From: Batkoa obscura | Taxonomy: Eukaryota > Entomophthoromycota > Entomophthoromycetes > Entomophthorales > Batkoaceae | Length of the DNA stretch: 64,000 nucleotides | Assembly: GCA_030770535.1 (NCBI GenBank) | Contig: JASVEC010000020.1 | Coordinates: forward strand, 248,001-312,000 | Direction: 5' to 3' | Shown: piece after piece, positions 24,746 through 35,705 of the stretch | How positions within the stretch are numbered: position 1 is the first letter of the stretch | How the letters are laid out: each line of letters begins with the position of its first letter | Notes under the pieces: model-generated | Database searches by the model: none | What the model saw: only the letters and a program-made list of their open reading frames with translations | What the model was told of the DNA's origin: nothing | Translations under genes and position numbers: made by a program

Positions 24746-26436
24746 GTTTCTACAATGAAATGCTTAATTTAATAATAAATTTATAAAATCTCATTTACTA
24801 ACTGGTCTGCTTTAATAGAAAATGATAAAACTACTAAGAAATTTTGTTTTTACTTTTCTATTTTTAATTTAAGTTATAGCTTCATAAACATTTAAGTATT
24901 ATAGTGTGATCAATTTTTTAACTAATTTTTTATACATTTTATTTTATATTAAGAAATTAAGCATTTTGTTAAAAATGTAACTAATGCATGCAATTAATAT
25001 TTTTTAAACATTAGCTAGTAAAAAAAGATGAAATTTATGGTATTAAATGTTATATATTTCATGCAAAATGTCAAATGATTCAAATGACTTAAAGTACTAT
25101 TAAGTGTAAAGTTCGCTATTTGATGTATTTTAGATAAATTGATAGGTGACTGGATATGGAAGTATAGTAAAGTAAATTTCTAATCCTATTATTTTACCTT
25201 TTTTTATATAAAAGCGGATTTAAAGGCTTGACAACCTATATTAAAACTTATTTGATTGAGTTATGCAGTTTGGTTTGTACTCTTAAAGTAAATTACTCTT
25301 TGACATATTCGGAATAATATTTTTTGAAATCATACTTGAAGAAAGTAGATATCCACATTCTATTATTAAAAATAACTAGGATTATATTTAAATTAACAAA
25401 ATTAATAAAATTACTATTATATCTGTATCATTATTTATTAACTTTATTTAAAACGATTTACAATAGTAAGAACAATGGTATTAAATGTATTTAACAACCA
25501 TTTATCAATATGGTGTCATTTTAGTTATTTATTGTTGATGATAATAAAGCTTAATAATAATTTATAATTTGTTAGCCTTAGTGACTATTTTATTTGATAG
25601 TAATGTGTTAAAGTATAATATAATTGGTATATGCTGCTAATAATGATATTATCTATAATAACTACAAATACAGTACAGTGTAGTACTATAAAATATAATA
25701 TTAACAATACAATGATAATAGTAATACTATTATAGTACTAGTACTAGTATGTAGATCAGATTGACACAAATGGTGATAAAATCTTACTTGACCTGATTCA
25801 TCTTTACTGTGTTATCATTTTACTAAAGAATTACAAATATTAAAATTTTACTTTAATTGGCTCGTTTGATTATTAATCTTCAAATATTATTAGCAATAAA
25901 AATAAACAAACAATTGTCTTTTAACTTGCTTTCAAATTATTTATGATATTATAAAATAGTTTTGCTTTACTTAGTATCTAATACGCTATTTAAAACTTAT
26001 TATAGTATGTTTCTATTAGATAAAGTGATAGTAATCTTCGTTTTGAATAAATCATGTTGTATTTATTCTGTTGAATTGCTTTCAAATTAGAAATCTGTCA
26101 AAGTAAATTAGCAAAGCTAGCTTGAAGATGGCGTGATTTTATAGTTATATTAGACCATTGAGATTAGGTCATTTTATAGTAAAGTACTGCAAGAGGCTGT
26201 GAAGTAAATGCTTTAATTACTAATTTTAGTATATATAAGGCTCTTATTATCTAATAATATAAAATTTGACAGATTTTATCTGCCATCTTAATGGAATATG
26301 ATGTTATCTTGGGGTTTAGTTTAAGAGTGAAAAAAGTATAAAAGAAACCAAATGGTACTTTATCAAAATTAAAAGAAAATCCTTTTTTATTTTAAATTAT
26401 TCCTATCATTTACTTTTGACTATTGTAATTGTAAAG

Positions 26437-27015
26437 ATGTCTACATATAATTCATACAACAATCTATTCAGGAATTGGGATTCTAAATTATATGAATCGA
26501 CTAGCCATAGTTACACTTCCTCATTTGATCACGCTTCCTCACCTAGTTATGATACAAAATCTCTTTGCTTAAGTGATAATAACAATGCTTCTACGTTTCA
26601 TCCTCCAACTAGCGCTTCCCTACATTCAACTTCAGAAGGATTATCATCTTATGATTATTCGGGGGATGGGCATCAAGTGAATAATATAAACATATTGTCA
26701 TCGCCTAAAATGAGCGATGAGCAAAAGAAGAAACCAAGTTATCGTCCATATAAAGCATCAGCTAGGCAATCAAATAACAACAACTCAATAATCAAAAAAA
26801 GACCCAATTTCCCTAAAGCAACAATCGATTATTTGGAAAATTGGTTATACACTCATCTTCATGATCCGTTCCCAACTGAAAAAGAAAAAGACCAAATTGC
26901 TGCTGCAACTGGTGTATCTGCTTCTCAATTAAGTCATTGGTTTATTAACGCACGTAGAAGGCGTATTCAGAAGAAAGTACTGGAGGATGGTACTAGGCAG
27001 TGGGTTAGAGTATAA
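26437..27015 (+). CDS. TALE-class homeodomain transcription factor
   Basis: DNA-binding regulator of the three-amino-acid-loop-extension homeobox class. Single exon, 192 residues from the ATG at 26437; the longer upstream frame begins at TTG and is not used. The N-terminal half is Ser/Tyr/Asn-rich and disordered. The homeodomain occupies roughly residues 119-182: KKRPNFPKATIDYLENWLYT, then HLHDPFPTEKEKDQIAAATG, ending with recognition helix SQLSHWFINARRRRIQKK. The HxPFPT stretch and WFINARRR are diagnostic for TALE proteins. Only ten residues follow. Fungal TALE proteins include mating-type and developmental regulators, but no mating-locus partner is visible nearby. It stands alone between 5 kb and 3 kb of non-coding DNA. 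Confidence 0.93.
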   Translation: MSTYNSYNNLFRNWDSKLYESTSHSYTSSFDHASSPSYDTKSLCLSDNNNASTFHPPTSASLHSTSEGLSSYDYSGDGHQVNNINILSSPKMSDEQKKKPSYRPYKASARQSNNNNSIIKKRPNFPKATIDYLENWLYTHLHDPFPTEKEKDQIAAATGVSASQLSHWFINARRRRIQKKVLEDGTRQWVRV

Positions 27016-27681
27016 TGGTCGTATTATATTCATTTAAATTATTTTTCCTTCTCTTTAATTATTAAAAATAAAATTAATTACTATTTATAAATCATTGTAC
27101 ATTTAATTATAGAGTTTGTCATTTTTCATCTGTTTCTGTTTAAGGTTTCAATAGTTGATAGTAAACAGCAATACTTTTACATGAAACTGTTCAGTGTTTC
27201 CCACTAGCACTGTATAAAACAATTCACATTTTTCAGGCTAAATTTTTTATAAACTCCATAAAAGTTTAACACATTAGAAATAATCTATTTCATTTAGTAA
27301 TGGGTTTATAAAAGAAATACAGTCCGTTTTATGAATAACAATAGTTTTTGATTAAAAAAGAATATAAGTGTTCTCGGATGCAATAACATATATATTTAAT
27401 ATCTAAAAATGAGAGTTATTTTTCAGTGAATACATTTTGATACCGCAATTCTATATCCCTACCATTAATTTTGGTAAAAAGTCTGAAGTTATTTATGAAA
27501 TGCCTTTAACCAAAATAATTGGTGAAGGATTTGAAAAATATATCATGATTATAATTCAGATTATACATTGTTCAAAAAGATAACTGTAGAGTAAGCAGCC
27601 TATTTTTAATATTAGAACTGTAGGCTATTCCTACAAAGTGGCTTTATTTTTTAAAATATAGAGTGTGGGAAAACGATCTGA

Positions 27682-27770
27682 GTATGGCTTTTGTTTAAGA
27701 ACTCCCAAAAAATTCCTCTTATAGGCGCTTGAAAAATAGACAAACAAATGAAGCAAGAAATGACAGGCAC
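27682..27770 (+). mobile_element. foldback MITE-like element, copy 13 (strongly decayed)
   Basis: Remnants TGGCTTTTGTTTAAGAA, TAGGCGCTTGAAAAATAG and AATGAAGCAAGAAATGACA in the expected order and spacing. Both terminal CCCCAT motifs are lost. Confidence 0.5.
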
Positions 27771-27823
27771 AAACTACTTTTTATAGAAATTATATTGTGT
27801 CAAAGTTATTTTTTTGAAAATCA

Positions 27824-27928
27824 ATATGGGGATGTATTTTTATGTTTAAGAATTTGCTAACGATCTTTCCGTCCAAATACCGCTTAAAAGATAGAAAAGT
27901 AATGAAATCAAGAAAAACATCCCCATAT
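27824..27928 (+). mobile_element. foldback MITE-like element, copy 14
   Basis: Starts ATATGGGGATGTATTTTTA, core TCCAAATACCGCTTAAAAGA, ends AAAACATCCCCATAT. Full length, flanked by TA on both sides. Confidence 0.93.
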
Positions 27929-29380
27929 AATACTTTATGAACTGAACATGATCAAAGGATCCATAGTAGGGAGTCTGTAAAATATATTGCCCCTCTCATT
28001 TAGAGTGAAATGTTTTATGAGCTATTGTGACTTTATAAATATAATCAAAGTCTAAAGTTATTTATTTATCCCTTTAAGAGTATGTTAATACTTATATACA
28101 ATAGTAAAGTAGGATGGGGAGATTATGGTATACTTGAAGTTAAGGGATACTATACAGTCTTTTGAAATCGTTCATTTAATAGCTTCAAGTTATCCAGAAG
28201 GAAATTTATGCGATTATCAAAACTGCATTTCATCATATCACGAAATAATTCATGTTTCTGACTCGTTAATTGTCAAGCTTGAGTATTTAATCAAATCTCT
28301 CAGATTGATTTTCATGTTTTGAAAAGTATTTGAGTATCAAAACAAACAAGTTCTTGTGAAGTTGTTTATCGGAAAAAATCTGTTCTAAAGAATTCGACAC
28401 TCAAAAATAAAATAATAGAAATTAGCTTGAAATTTAGTATTATCTGATAATTCCATTGCTTTCTTAGCCCTTTAGACCCTCGGATTACCTTTGATTGTCT
28501 AAGTTTAGCTCGTTCTTGATATCGAGTAAAGATGATATCAAGTTAATTAGTAAGTATAGGAAAGATTATGCATTACCTATAGTACCAGACAATACATAAC
28601 TAAGTATCTTTCTCAGGATACTTCAAATAGTAACACATGCTCTATTATTATTTACAATTGACTATCTGTAAGTCAGCTGTTTTGATTTAAAGGCTACGTA
28701 CTTTTATTTTTTAACTGGTACTTGATGCCTAACTCATAAATAAATGTCTTTTATATTATTACAAGGGTACTCAATAAAATAAGCAGTATATTGTACTATT
28801 TTGGATAATATAGCCCTTTCGTTTACTTATATAGCTTATAAGCTATATCCTAAAGAATATATTTGGTAATTGTAGTGGTTTTCTCACTAAAGGTCATTCT
28901 AATCTAATATTCACCCATCTATATAGCATCTTTTATATTTAGCTTAAAGCTTACATATATACTTTCTCACTAATTTCCTTGATCATAAAAGTAACCTGTT
29001 TTATTGAAACGCAAGAAATTGATGCTATCTTATATCGTATCATCACTTTAATGGTTGATCTTTCTTTTTCATTCAAAAAAAAGCATTTATATCGTTGTAA
29101 TTAACAGAGAGTCTTTTCAATATAACCTCATTGAATATTTCTTGGTTACTCAACAGCAATAGTATGACCTTTTTAATGTTGACTTCTACATCAATATTTT
29201 AAGAAACATTGATGTTTTTTTAATTTCTTTTGGTAGGGCTACTTGTTTATCCTCTTATGTATACACTTTATCATATTCATACACATTATTTAAATAATGG
29301 TTATAATACTCGTTTCATCTTTTTCTTGGATACCTATTTTGTTATCCCCTGCTATACTGAATTTATCTACATTTTGAGTC

Positions 29381-29730
29381 ACTTTCGATCCATTTTTTCT
29401 TTAGAATAATACTCGTCGAAGTACTACAGCTCATAGATAATATTTCTGCCAATTTTCTGATTGAATCTCCTTGCTTACTTACCGAATTTTAATAAGCTCC
29501 ATATCTCATCCTATATATATTTAGTTATAGTGTTAAACCTTTTTAATCTCCCATCCTTTTGTATATTTGTTTTTTCCAAGTTTTCTGATTATTTCAGGTC
29601 CTTTTTTTTATAAAATAACATTCATTGGAGCACAGTAGTTATAACGATTGTCCTGCCACTCCTTAGTTGTTCTTTGTTTTGTTCCACAGTTAGCACAAAT
29701 TCTTACAAGTTCCATCGGATATCTCATTAT
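29381..29730 (-). pseudogene. decayed relict with GATA-like zinc finger and transposase-like helix-turn-helix
   Basis: On the minus strand, near 29640-29725, a frame reads MELVRICANCGTKQRTTKEW, followed 7 residues later by a third Cys; the spacing C-x2-C-x17-C matches a GATA-type finger whose fourth Cys is gone. Further along the same strand (about 29520 down to 29381) another frame reads GDSIRKLAEILSMSCSTSTS, then IILKKKWIESD, resembling the HTH of Tc1/mariner-like and related transposases. Stops interrupt everything. The two pieces may belong to one element or to two neighbouring relicts. It cannot encode a working protein. Confidence 0.38.
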
Positions 29731-30182
29731 ACATTCGAATAATATCATCTTTTTAATTTATCATTGTCTCGTTTGATTGCTTCTTTATGATTGTACAGAT
29801 AAATTGCATTCAAAACTAAGTTAAAAACAATGTTCTAATCTAAGGATTGGATTTTTGGTTTTATTTGTTTATTAGATACCTTTATAAATTGAGAGTTTGG
29901 CTAAATAGCAGTCAGAAAGGCTCAAATTATTGTGAATTACGAACTGCTATGTTTTGTTCTTGATGCCATGTGTATTAACCTTTTTCTATGATCATTTTGG
30001 TATGGCAATAAAAAACCTCTACCAAAGTTTATGGTTGAATATTAAAAGCATTTGAAAGTAAAACGAAACCCAATCAAAAAAGCAAACATGCAATAAACCT
30101 GTAAAACGTTTAGGATAAATTATAAGTATTCTATTTATTATAAATAGTTCTATTTGTAAATAGCATCTTCTGTTCAATAAAA

Positions 30183-31032
30183 ATGCTACTATTTCCACAA
30201 GATGACAGAGAGCCTAAGCTTCTCGAATTAAGAGTATTGGATGATCGAGTCTACTACATAAATCTAATAACCAAACAAAAGTTATTTAGCATAGATAGTT
30301 GCTCAATTATAATAGAATGTTTAAGTTATATAAGGCAACAGATAAAGAAGAAAAAGAATTGTGCTTTATTGATTTCCAATAATGGCAATATATTTTCAAA
30401 TGGTATGGATGTTATGGCAATAATTGGGGGTAAAGACTCTCAGCTAACTTCTTTAGAACGGTATTATCAATTATTATCAAATTTGTTAACCTTCCCGATA
30501 CCTACGATAGCTGTAGTTCAGGGTCACTCTTTTGCTGCTGGTTTCGTAATTATATATGTTATTTGTTAAGTTTGATATTTAATCACTAAAAATTTTAGAC
30601 TTTTACTTTATGTTTTGATTATATCTTTATGCGAAGTGAACACGGCTATTTATGCATGGTAATATTTTTATTTTTCTATTAGTTTTTTGGTTAACTTTTA
30701 AAAAGAATGAAGTTGATATGCCAGCCGCGATACCACCCGGCTTAGTAGAACTGATAAAACAGAAGGTTAGGGATCCAGTAATAGCAAAAAAGATCATATT
30801 ACAAGGTCATCGTTTTACTGGCAAGGAAGCAAAGCAAGCTGCACTTGTTGATGATATAAAGCCAAAAGACTCATTATTGAACTATGGTTTTGAGTTTGCT
30901 AAAACAATTGCCAAAAATAACAATAATTCAACTTACTCGAATTTAAGAGCTGAGCTATATTCCGAAGTTATTAAACAACTTAGTCACTTTAATCCAGGCT
31001 ATTTAACTACAATTCCAATGCCTAAATTATGA
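30183..31032 (+). CDS. enoyl-CoA hydratase/isomerase family protein, peroxisomal isomerase-like
   Basis: Crotonase-fold enzyme, most like delta3,delta2-enoyl-CoA isomerases of fatty-acid beta-oxidation. Three exons: 30183-30545, 30599-30658 and 30706-31032. Visible motifs: NGNIFSNGMDV (oxyanion-hole strand), VVQGHSFAAGF|TFTLCFDYIFM (the GHAxAGG region), SEHGYLCM|NEVDMPAAIPPGL (the ERGWLC-NEVD-G pattern of isomerases), then the helical C-terminus ending MPKL. A C-terminal PKL is a plausible weak PTS1 peroxisomal signal. Both introns fall exactly where the family's conserved segments must be joined. About 249 residues, normal for the subfamily. Substrate and location are inference. Confidence 0.85.
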
Positions 31033-31107
31033 ATTCACTTTCATAATGATAAATAAATCAATTTTTTCTACTGTTTATTTAAAATTAAAATTAAAGTATT
31101 TTATTCT

Positions 31108-31518
31108 CTATTTCTTGGCTTTGCCTTCTAAAAATTCTTTTGCTTCATTAATTTTAGTAGCCAAGTAAGGGGAACCTCCACGATCTGGATGGTTAGCTAA
31201 CATGATTCTACGGTGTGCAACTTTAATTTTATCTTTAGTTAATCCAGTCTCTCTATTATAAAAAAAGTCAATTAATGTTTGATTGAATAAATCAAATAAA
31301 ACCTACTTTAAGCCTAAAATTTGAGCAGCCTCTGTTTTATTCATCTTAGCATCAAATCCGCCCCTTAGAAACTTCCCGCCATTATTTAAACCACGGCCAC
31401 GTCTTACTGCATACCCAGCTAAAAAAGCACCTCCTAATACACCAAATCCTATCATAAATGGAGACTAGTTGAAGTTTAGTAATTGTTATATGATATTATG
31501 TATTGTCATTACACTCAT
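31108..31518 (-). CDS. PAM18: Pam18/Tim14 J-protein of the mitochondrial import motor
   Basis: Inner-membrane co-chaperone that stimulates mtHsp70 in the presequence translocase. Three exons; the first contributes only ATGAGT (31513-31518), the second begins TCTCCA, giving [20 protein letters not shown] as N-terminal membrane anchor. Then follow [40 protein letters not shown], the J-domain core [20 protein letters not shown] with its HPD tripeptide, and a Lys-rich end EFLEGKAKK. Length about 115 residues, typical. The tiny first exon is inferred from a GTAATG donor and CTAG acceptor plus similarity to the family's MSSP-type start; an alternative is initiation at the internal ATG in SPFMIG. 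Confidence 0.9.
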
Positions 31519-32135
31519 TTTTTTTGATTCAAATAAAATAAGAAATTTAATTGGAATCTAAACTAAGTTAATAAAATATAAGTTTATTTTATTGGTTGAT
31601 CTATGGCTAGACTTTTGTTGCTTATTTCGAAATAATTTCTCACATTTAATTATAATCTACAGTGATAGATGATAATAATAAATAACTACAATAATTATAA
31701 TAATAGCAAAACAATAGTAGTATAATATAAAGTCAACTATTGGTTATAATGTAAAATTATTATTATTAGTAACATTAAATAAAGCAACGAATAGAAATAG
31801 AACTAAACTCATAAAAATAAGGATTGTCTTCATAAATAACCAGATGTAATAATATACTATCAAGTGCATTGTGTTTAAAATTTAAGTTTGTTTAAACAAG
31901 TTTTGTCAAAAAATAACATGATAGTATAAGCTGTTCTATCTGTATTTATCCTTTTTAAAACCAAAACAAATAAAATTTTAAAGATAAGCCTAACGGATAC
32001 AAAATAATTCCACGTAAAAAACAAAAAATAGCTCTTTTTCTAAAAAATCAAGCTATTTCTCAACATTACATACAACGAAGATACAATCAATAATAAAAAA
32101 GAAAGAGATCCTTATAAATAACAAAAATAACAAAA
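31519..32135. other. divergent promoter region between tim14 and a J-protein gene
   Basis: About 620 AT-rich bases between outward-reading genes, no repeat copy or named motif. Confidence 0.5.
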
Positions 32136-33109
32136 ATGACAATAGATAAAAATCAAGAAATAGAAGATATATTAAATAAACAAAGTTATTATGATGTTTT
32201 GCAAGTAACAAAAAATGCCAGTCCTCAAGAGATAAGAAGAGCATACATACTAGTAATTCAAAACATCAGCTTCAAAATTATCAAAACCTGACAAATTTGT
32301 TTAGAAATCTCGTTATTGTCACCCAGATAAGTCACCTACACATCCAAAAGCAACACGAGCATTTCAAAGTAAATACACATAAACTAGAATTATCATTTAA
32401 CTAAGTAAAGCTGAATAGAACTATCGTCGGCATATGAAACATTGAGCAATCCAACAAGTAAATTGAATTATGATTTTAACGGTGAGAAGACATTTTGCTT
32501 TGACTCTCAGTTGTCGTTTATACAGGCTTTAACACAGGTAATTCAAATAAACATATTTTATTTATTTAGTCAATTTCTGTTTAGATTTATAAGGACTTTG
32601 TTGATGGTAACTTTGAAAATTTATTATCTATTTTAGGTAAAAATTTAAGCTTACTATATTACTAGCATATATAACAATATTATTAGATTTTATCCAACAG
32701 AGAAATCCAGAATTAAATATAGATAGAGAGTCAGCAAATAAATTACTAATGGAGTTAAGAGATATAGTATTAGGTAACATAACACTCACAATATATATAA
32801 CTGATCATCTAACTTAAGTTAGTAAGCAATAAATACATGGAAGTAGTAAAAGAAGAGATATTCCGGTTATACATTATACAAAATGAATTGTGCTCGTTAT
32901 CTTATTTTAATATATTTGGACGTTTGAAATTAAGTTTAAAACTGAGTAAGAGTATTTTAGCAATACCTTTAGTTATGAATTCAATTACTAAAGAGAGAAG
33001 TTTAATCAATGAGCCTTTATTGTCAGCTCTAAAACTGGTCATTGTTTGGATTGAAAAAATGGAGAATTCGTTTATGTTTAATCATTATTTAACTTCTTAT
33101 CCTATTTAA
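32136..33109 (+). CDS. J-domain (DnaJ type III) co-chaperone
   Basis: Hsp70 co-chaperone. Six or so exons. The J domain comes from exons 1-3: NKQSYYDVLQVTKNASPQEI, RRAYIL|KSRYCHPDKSPTHP and KATRAFQKLSSAYETLSNPT with the HPD motif intact. No Gly/Phe region or zinc finger follows; instead there is FNGEKTFCFDSQLSFIQALT, IYKDFVDGNFENLLSIL and a helical, Leu-rich C-terminus (LYIIQNELCSLSYFNIFGRL ... LALKLVIVWIEKM-like) ending at 33109. No transmembrane segment is obvious. The second half might correspond to the DnaJ-X type region of Caj1/Djp1 proteins, but I cannot confirm that. J-domain assignment is firm, subfamily open. Confidence 0.8.
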
Positions 33110-33210
33110 TAATAACTTGTTATTTATTTGTATTAATAATACATTGTTATATTTATGTTACATTTTTGTCATATTATATTATGTCTATATTTTAATATTG
33201 TTTTATTATT

Positions 33211-34355
33211 TTATTTGTTTGGTAAATTAGTATGAACACGTATAACTTCATCTAGTTCATTAATTTGATTTAAAAATTGATTGATTTCATCAATCACGAC
33301 GTCATCTTCATTTTCTGTTTGAGGAGGATGCCATTCAACAGTAGGGTGATAATAGGGATTAATAGATTTAATAGTATATTTGTCCAACTTATTGATGGTA
33401 TTACTTAAATTTCCAAGTTGCTCAAAAGAACAAATGATCTGTAAATAATTTATTTGAGCTTCTTGTTATTTTTAAATTGACTTTGCTTACTTCGTAATCA
33501 TTAGCTTCTTCACCTTCTTCAATATCTTCAATGTCATACTCGAGCATCTCTTCCATTAAAGTATTAAGATCCATGTTTGATTCGCTCTTACTTGATATGA
33601 TTATTTTTCCTAGAAAAAAATCATATTATACACTGCACCATATATATAATTTATGTCTTATACTAGTTTTATTATTCGTAATAACGTATACCACAAACAT
33701 ACCTTTTTTTTCAAACATCCAAGCAACATCTGTGATCGAACCCCTATTTTATTAGTTTGACTTCAACAATAGTAAAAAATTTAACTACCCAGCCCTAGTA
33801 AGTATAGAACGTATCTCTTTAATGGTACGATTCCTAGAAGCTGTAATAGCCTCGCTGAATATTTGGAATTGATTAAAATATTGATAGAGTGATAGAAACT
33901 GAACTTACACAACAACAGCTAACGAATATGGTCCCATACCAAAAAAACATACTTCGTTCATTGCATCTTCAGTCTTACCTGTTGCCTATTGGTTATTATT
34001 TAATTTTGGTAATCGAATTATTATATGTAAATAAATCTTTACCTTTTTAAAAGCATTTTCCAAATTCTTTTTTGGAAAATCTTTACTTTTAGCTAACGCT
34101 AATGCAGCTGCCAGCCTTAAATTAAACTGGGGATCCACACCTCCAGCTAAACATGATTTATTAACTTAACTTGTTTCCGAATTTAATTTATTAATACCTA
34201 CATTTTATTGCAGCTATTAATTCTAATCCGATTTTAGCAAATTCGGCTCCTCGTTTTTTATCTAAAGCTCCTTTTGTATGCCTAATATTTGCCCACTTAC
34301 TGTGCCCTGCATACCTTAATGTTATTTTTTCTGCACTGGTGATGAGTTGTTTATT
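33211..34355 (-). CDS. TACO1: TACO1/YebC-family mitochondrial translation factor (5' end unresolved)
   Basis: YebC-like proteins assist mitochondrial ribosomes, for example in COX1 synthesis. I read about seven exons on the minus strand. Order: [20 protein letters not shown] (the GHSKWxxIKHxKG signature), [103 protein letters not shown], then the C-terminal domain to HTNLPNK at 33211. Each piece aligns with the family order. No in-frame ATG precedes the exon that begins near 34355 after a likely acceptor; the first exon, with the expected mitochondrial presequence, must lie upstream, possibly beyond the foldback element at 34426-34530. The family call is strong. Confidence 0.85.
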
Positions 34356-34425
34356 CTATTGTTATTGTTATTTATTTATTATTGCTAATTGGTTTCATAT
34401 TACTTGTCTAAAAAGTTGAAGCAGC

Positions 34426-34530
34426 ATATGGGGATGTATTTTTGTTTAAGAATTTTATTAACAGTTTTTCCACTCAAATAGCGCTTGAAAGATGGAAAAA
34501 GTGATAAAGCCAAAAAAAACACCCTCATAT
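34426..34530 (+). mobile_element. foldback MITE-like element, copy 15, near the TACO1 5' end
   Basis: Starts ATATGGGGATGTATTTTTG, core CTCAAATAGCGCTTGAAAGA, ends AACACCCTCATAT. It lies about 70 bases upstream of the first recognisable TACO1 exon, in the TACO1/TBCB intergenic space. Confidence 0.92.
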
Positions 34531-34648
34531 CCTATACTTTTGAAAAAAAGGAAAACAAAATAAAATTTCGCTTTTTATAAATGAAAAGTAAACTAGTAAA
34601 TTTACTTAAAAGTGGGCTGTATTATTTTATTAATTTAGCAAAATTGAA

Positions 34649-35577
34649 CTATATCTCATCAAGTTCATCAAACAAATCATCCTCAATGTTAAAGGGAGGG
34701 TAATCCCCAACTTTGACTTTATATGGCTTAACAAACAGACCGTATTTTTCTCTACACTCAAAATAAGGAACTTCATTTACACTAACAAAAATATGAAAAC
34801 AATACTATCGTCAATATGAGCATCTTACCTCCCATTATTTTTACCATAAGGTTCGTCCAATTCAACTCCAACCCAGTAACCTGGCTTAAATTGAGTTTTT
34901 CCAATAAATTTAATAGTTCCTCTTTTTGCCATACTATCCTCTTCATTTTTAATCTCACATCTCTGATTTACACTCATATCTTTAGGCTCTGTCTCTTCTT
35001 CTTTTATTTCCTGCTCTTTTTCAGAAAATTTACCTAGCTGATTGCGCTTTTTAAAGGCTAGAACAGTATCTAAATAGATTTATAAACATCATTTAATCTG
35101 GAATTTAATCTGCACTTATAAATACCTTGTCTCTTCTCATATTCCTCGTTACTCAACTCGAACTTTTTAACCAGGTTAACGTCCGTGTATTGTTGCTGTT
35201 TTTGACTCCCAGAGCTATCAATCACCTGTTTATTTGTTAAGAAACTATATCTCACTATCATTTTATAATTCACTTACTTGCACACGATACCCATCATCGA
35301 CATAAAAAGCACCCAACATTATTGAGTCTTCTGTTTCGCCATTGAATGGGGTCATTATTTGAACTAATTGCTCCCCATTATATAAATTTAGTATTTGGTT
35401 TGAAACTGAAATGCCAGTGATGGGCTCTAGTCTTTTCTATATTTTAATACAATTATTATTTATTTATTCCACATTATTATTGTTTGTGTTTACTTTAAAA
35501 CTACTTAATGTTATGCCTTTATCAAATCTTTTTTCGACATAGATGATGCCACTGCTTATCTGTAAATTTACTGACAT
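34649..35577 (-). CDS. TBCB: tubulin-folding cofactor B (CAP-Gly protein, Alp11/TBCB)
   Basis: Chaperone-like factor of alpha-tubulin folding. About five exons. The N-terminal ubiquitin-like domain starts at [20 protein letters not shown] (ATG 35577), with [20 protein letters not shown] and [17 protein letters not shown] charged linker follows ([17 protein letters not shown]). The CAP-Gly domain reads [20 protein letters not shown] then [20 protein letters not shown], the GKN(D)GS signature with Asn for Asp, and [20 protein letters not shown]. The C-terminus ends DELDEI, close to the acidic DEI ending known for TBCB. The order UBL, linker, CAP-Gly and terminal acidic motif is diagnostic. Confidence 0.92.
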
Positions 35578-35705
35578 TTTTTTATAAAAATATTAAAACT
35601 GAAAAGCAAATTATTTTTTCAAATTGTTATAATCCAAAATAATTTAAGCTTGACTTTTTCTACTAAAGACTTAAAAATAAAAATAAAATTATAACTAACA
35701 TATTT

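Larger units (their letters stand above)
27016..30182. other. 3.1-kb gene-poor region downstream of the homeobox gene
   Basis: Holds foldback copies 13 and 14 and, around 29.38-29.73 kb on the minus strand, fragments of a zinc finger and a helix-turn-helix. Short open frames elsewhere (for example near 28125-28322) have no recognisable domain. The 28-30 kb part is less AT-biased than the surroundings, which fits decayed coding DNA. Confidence 0.55.

Noticed and set aside
26416-26436. Upstream extension of the homeobox frame
   Set aside because: The extension begins at TTG; the ATG at 26437 is the natural start.
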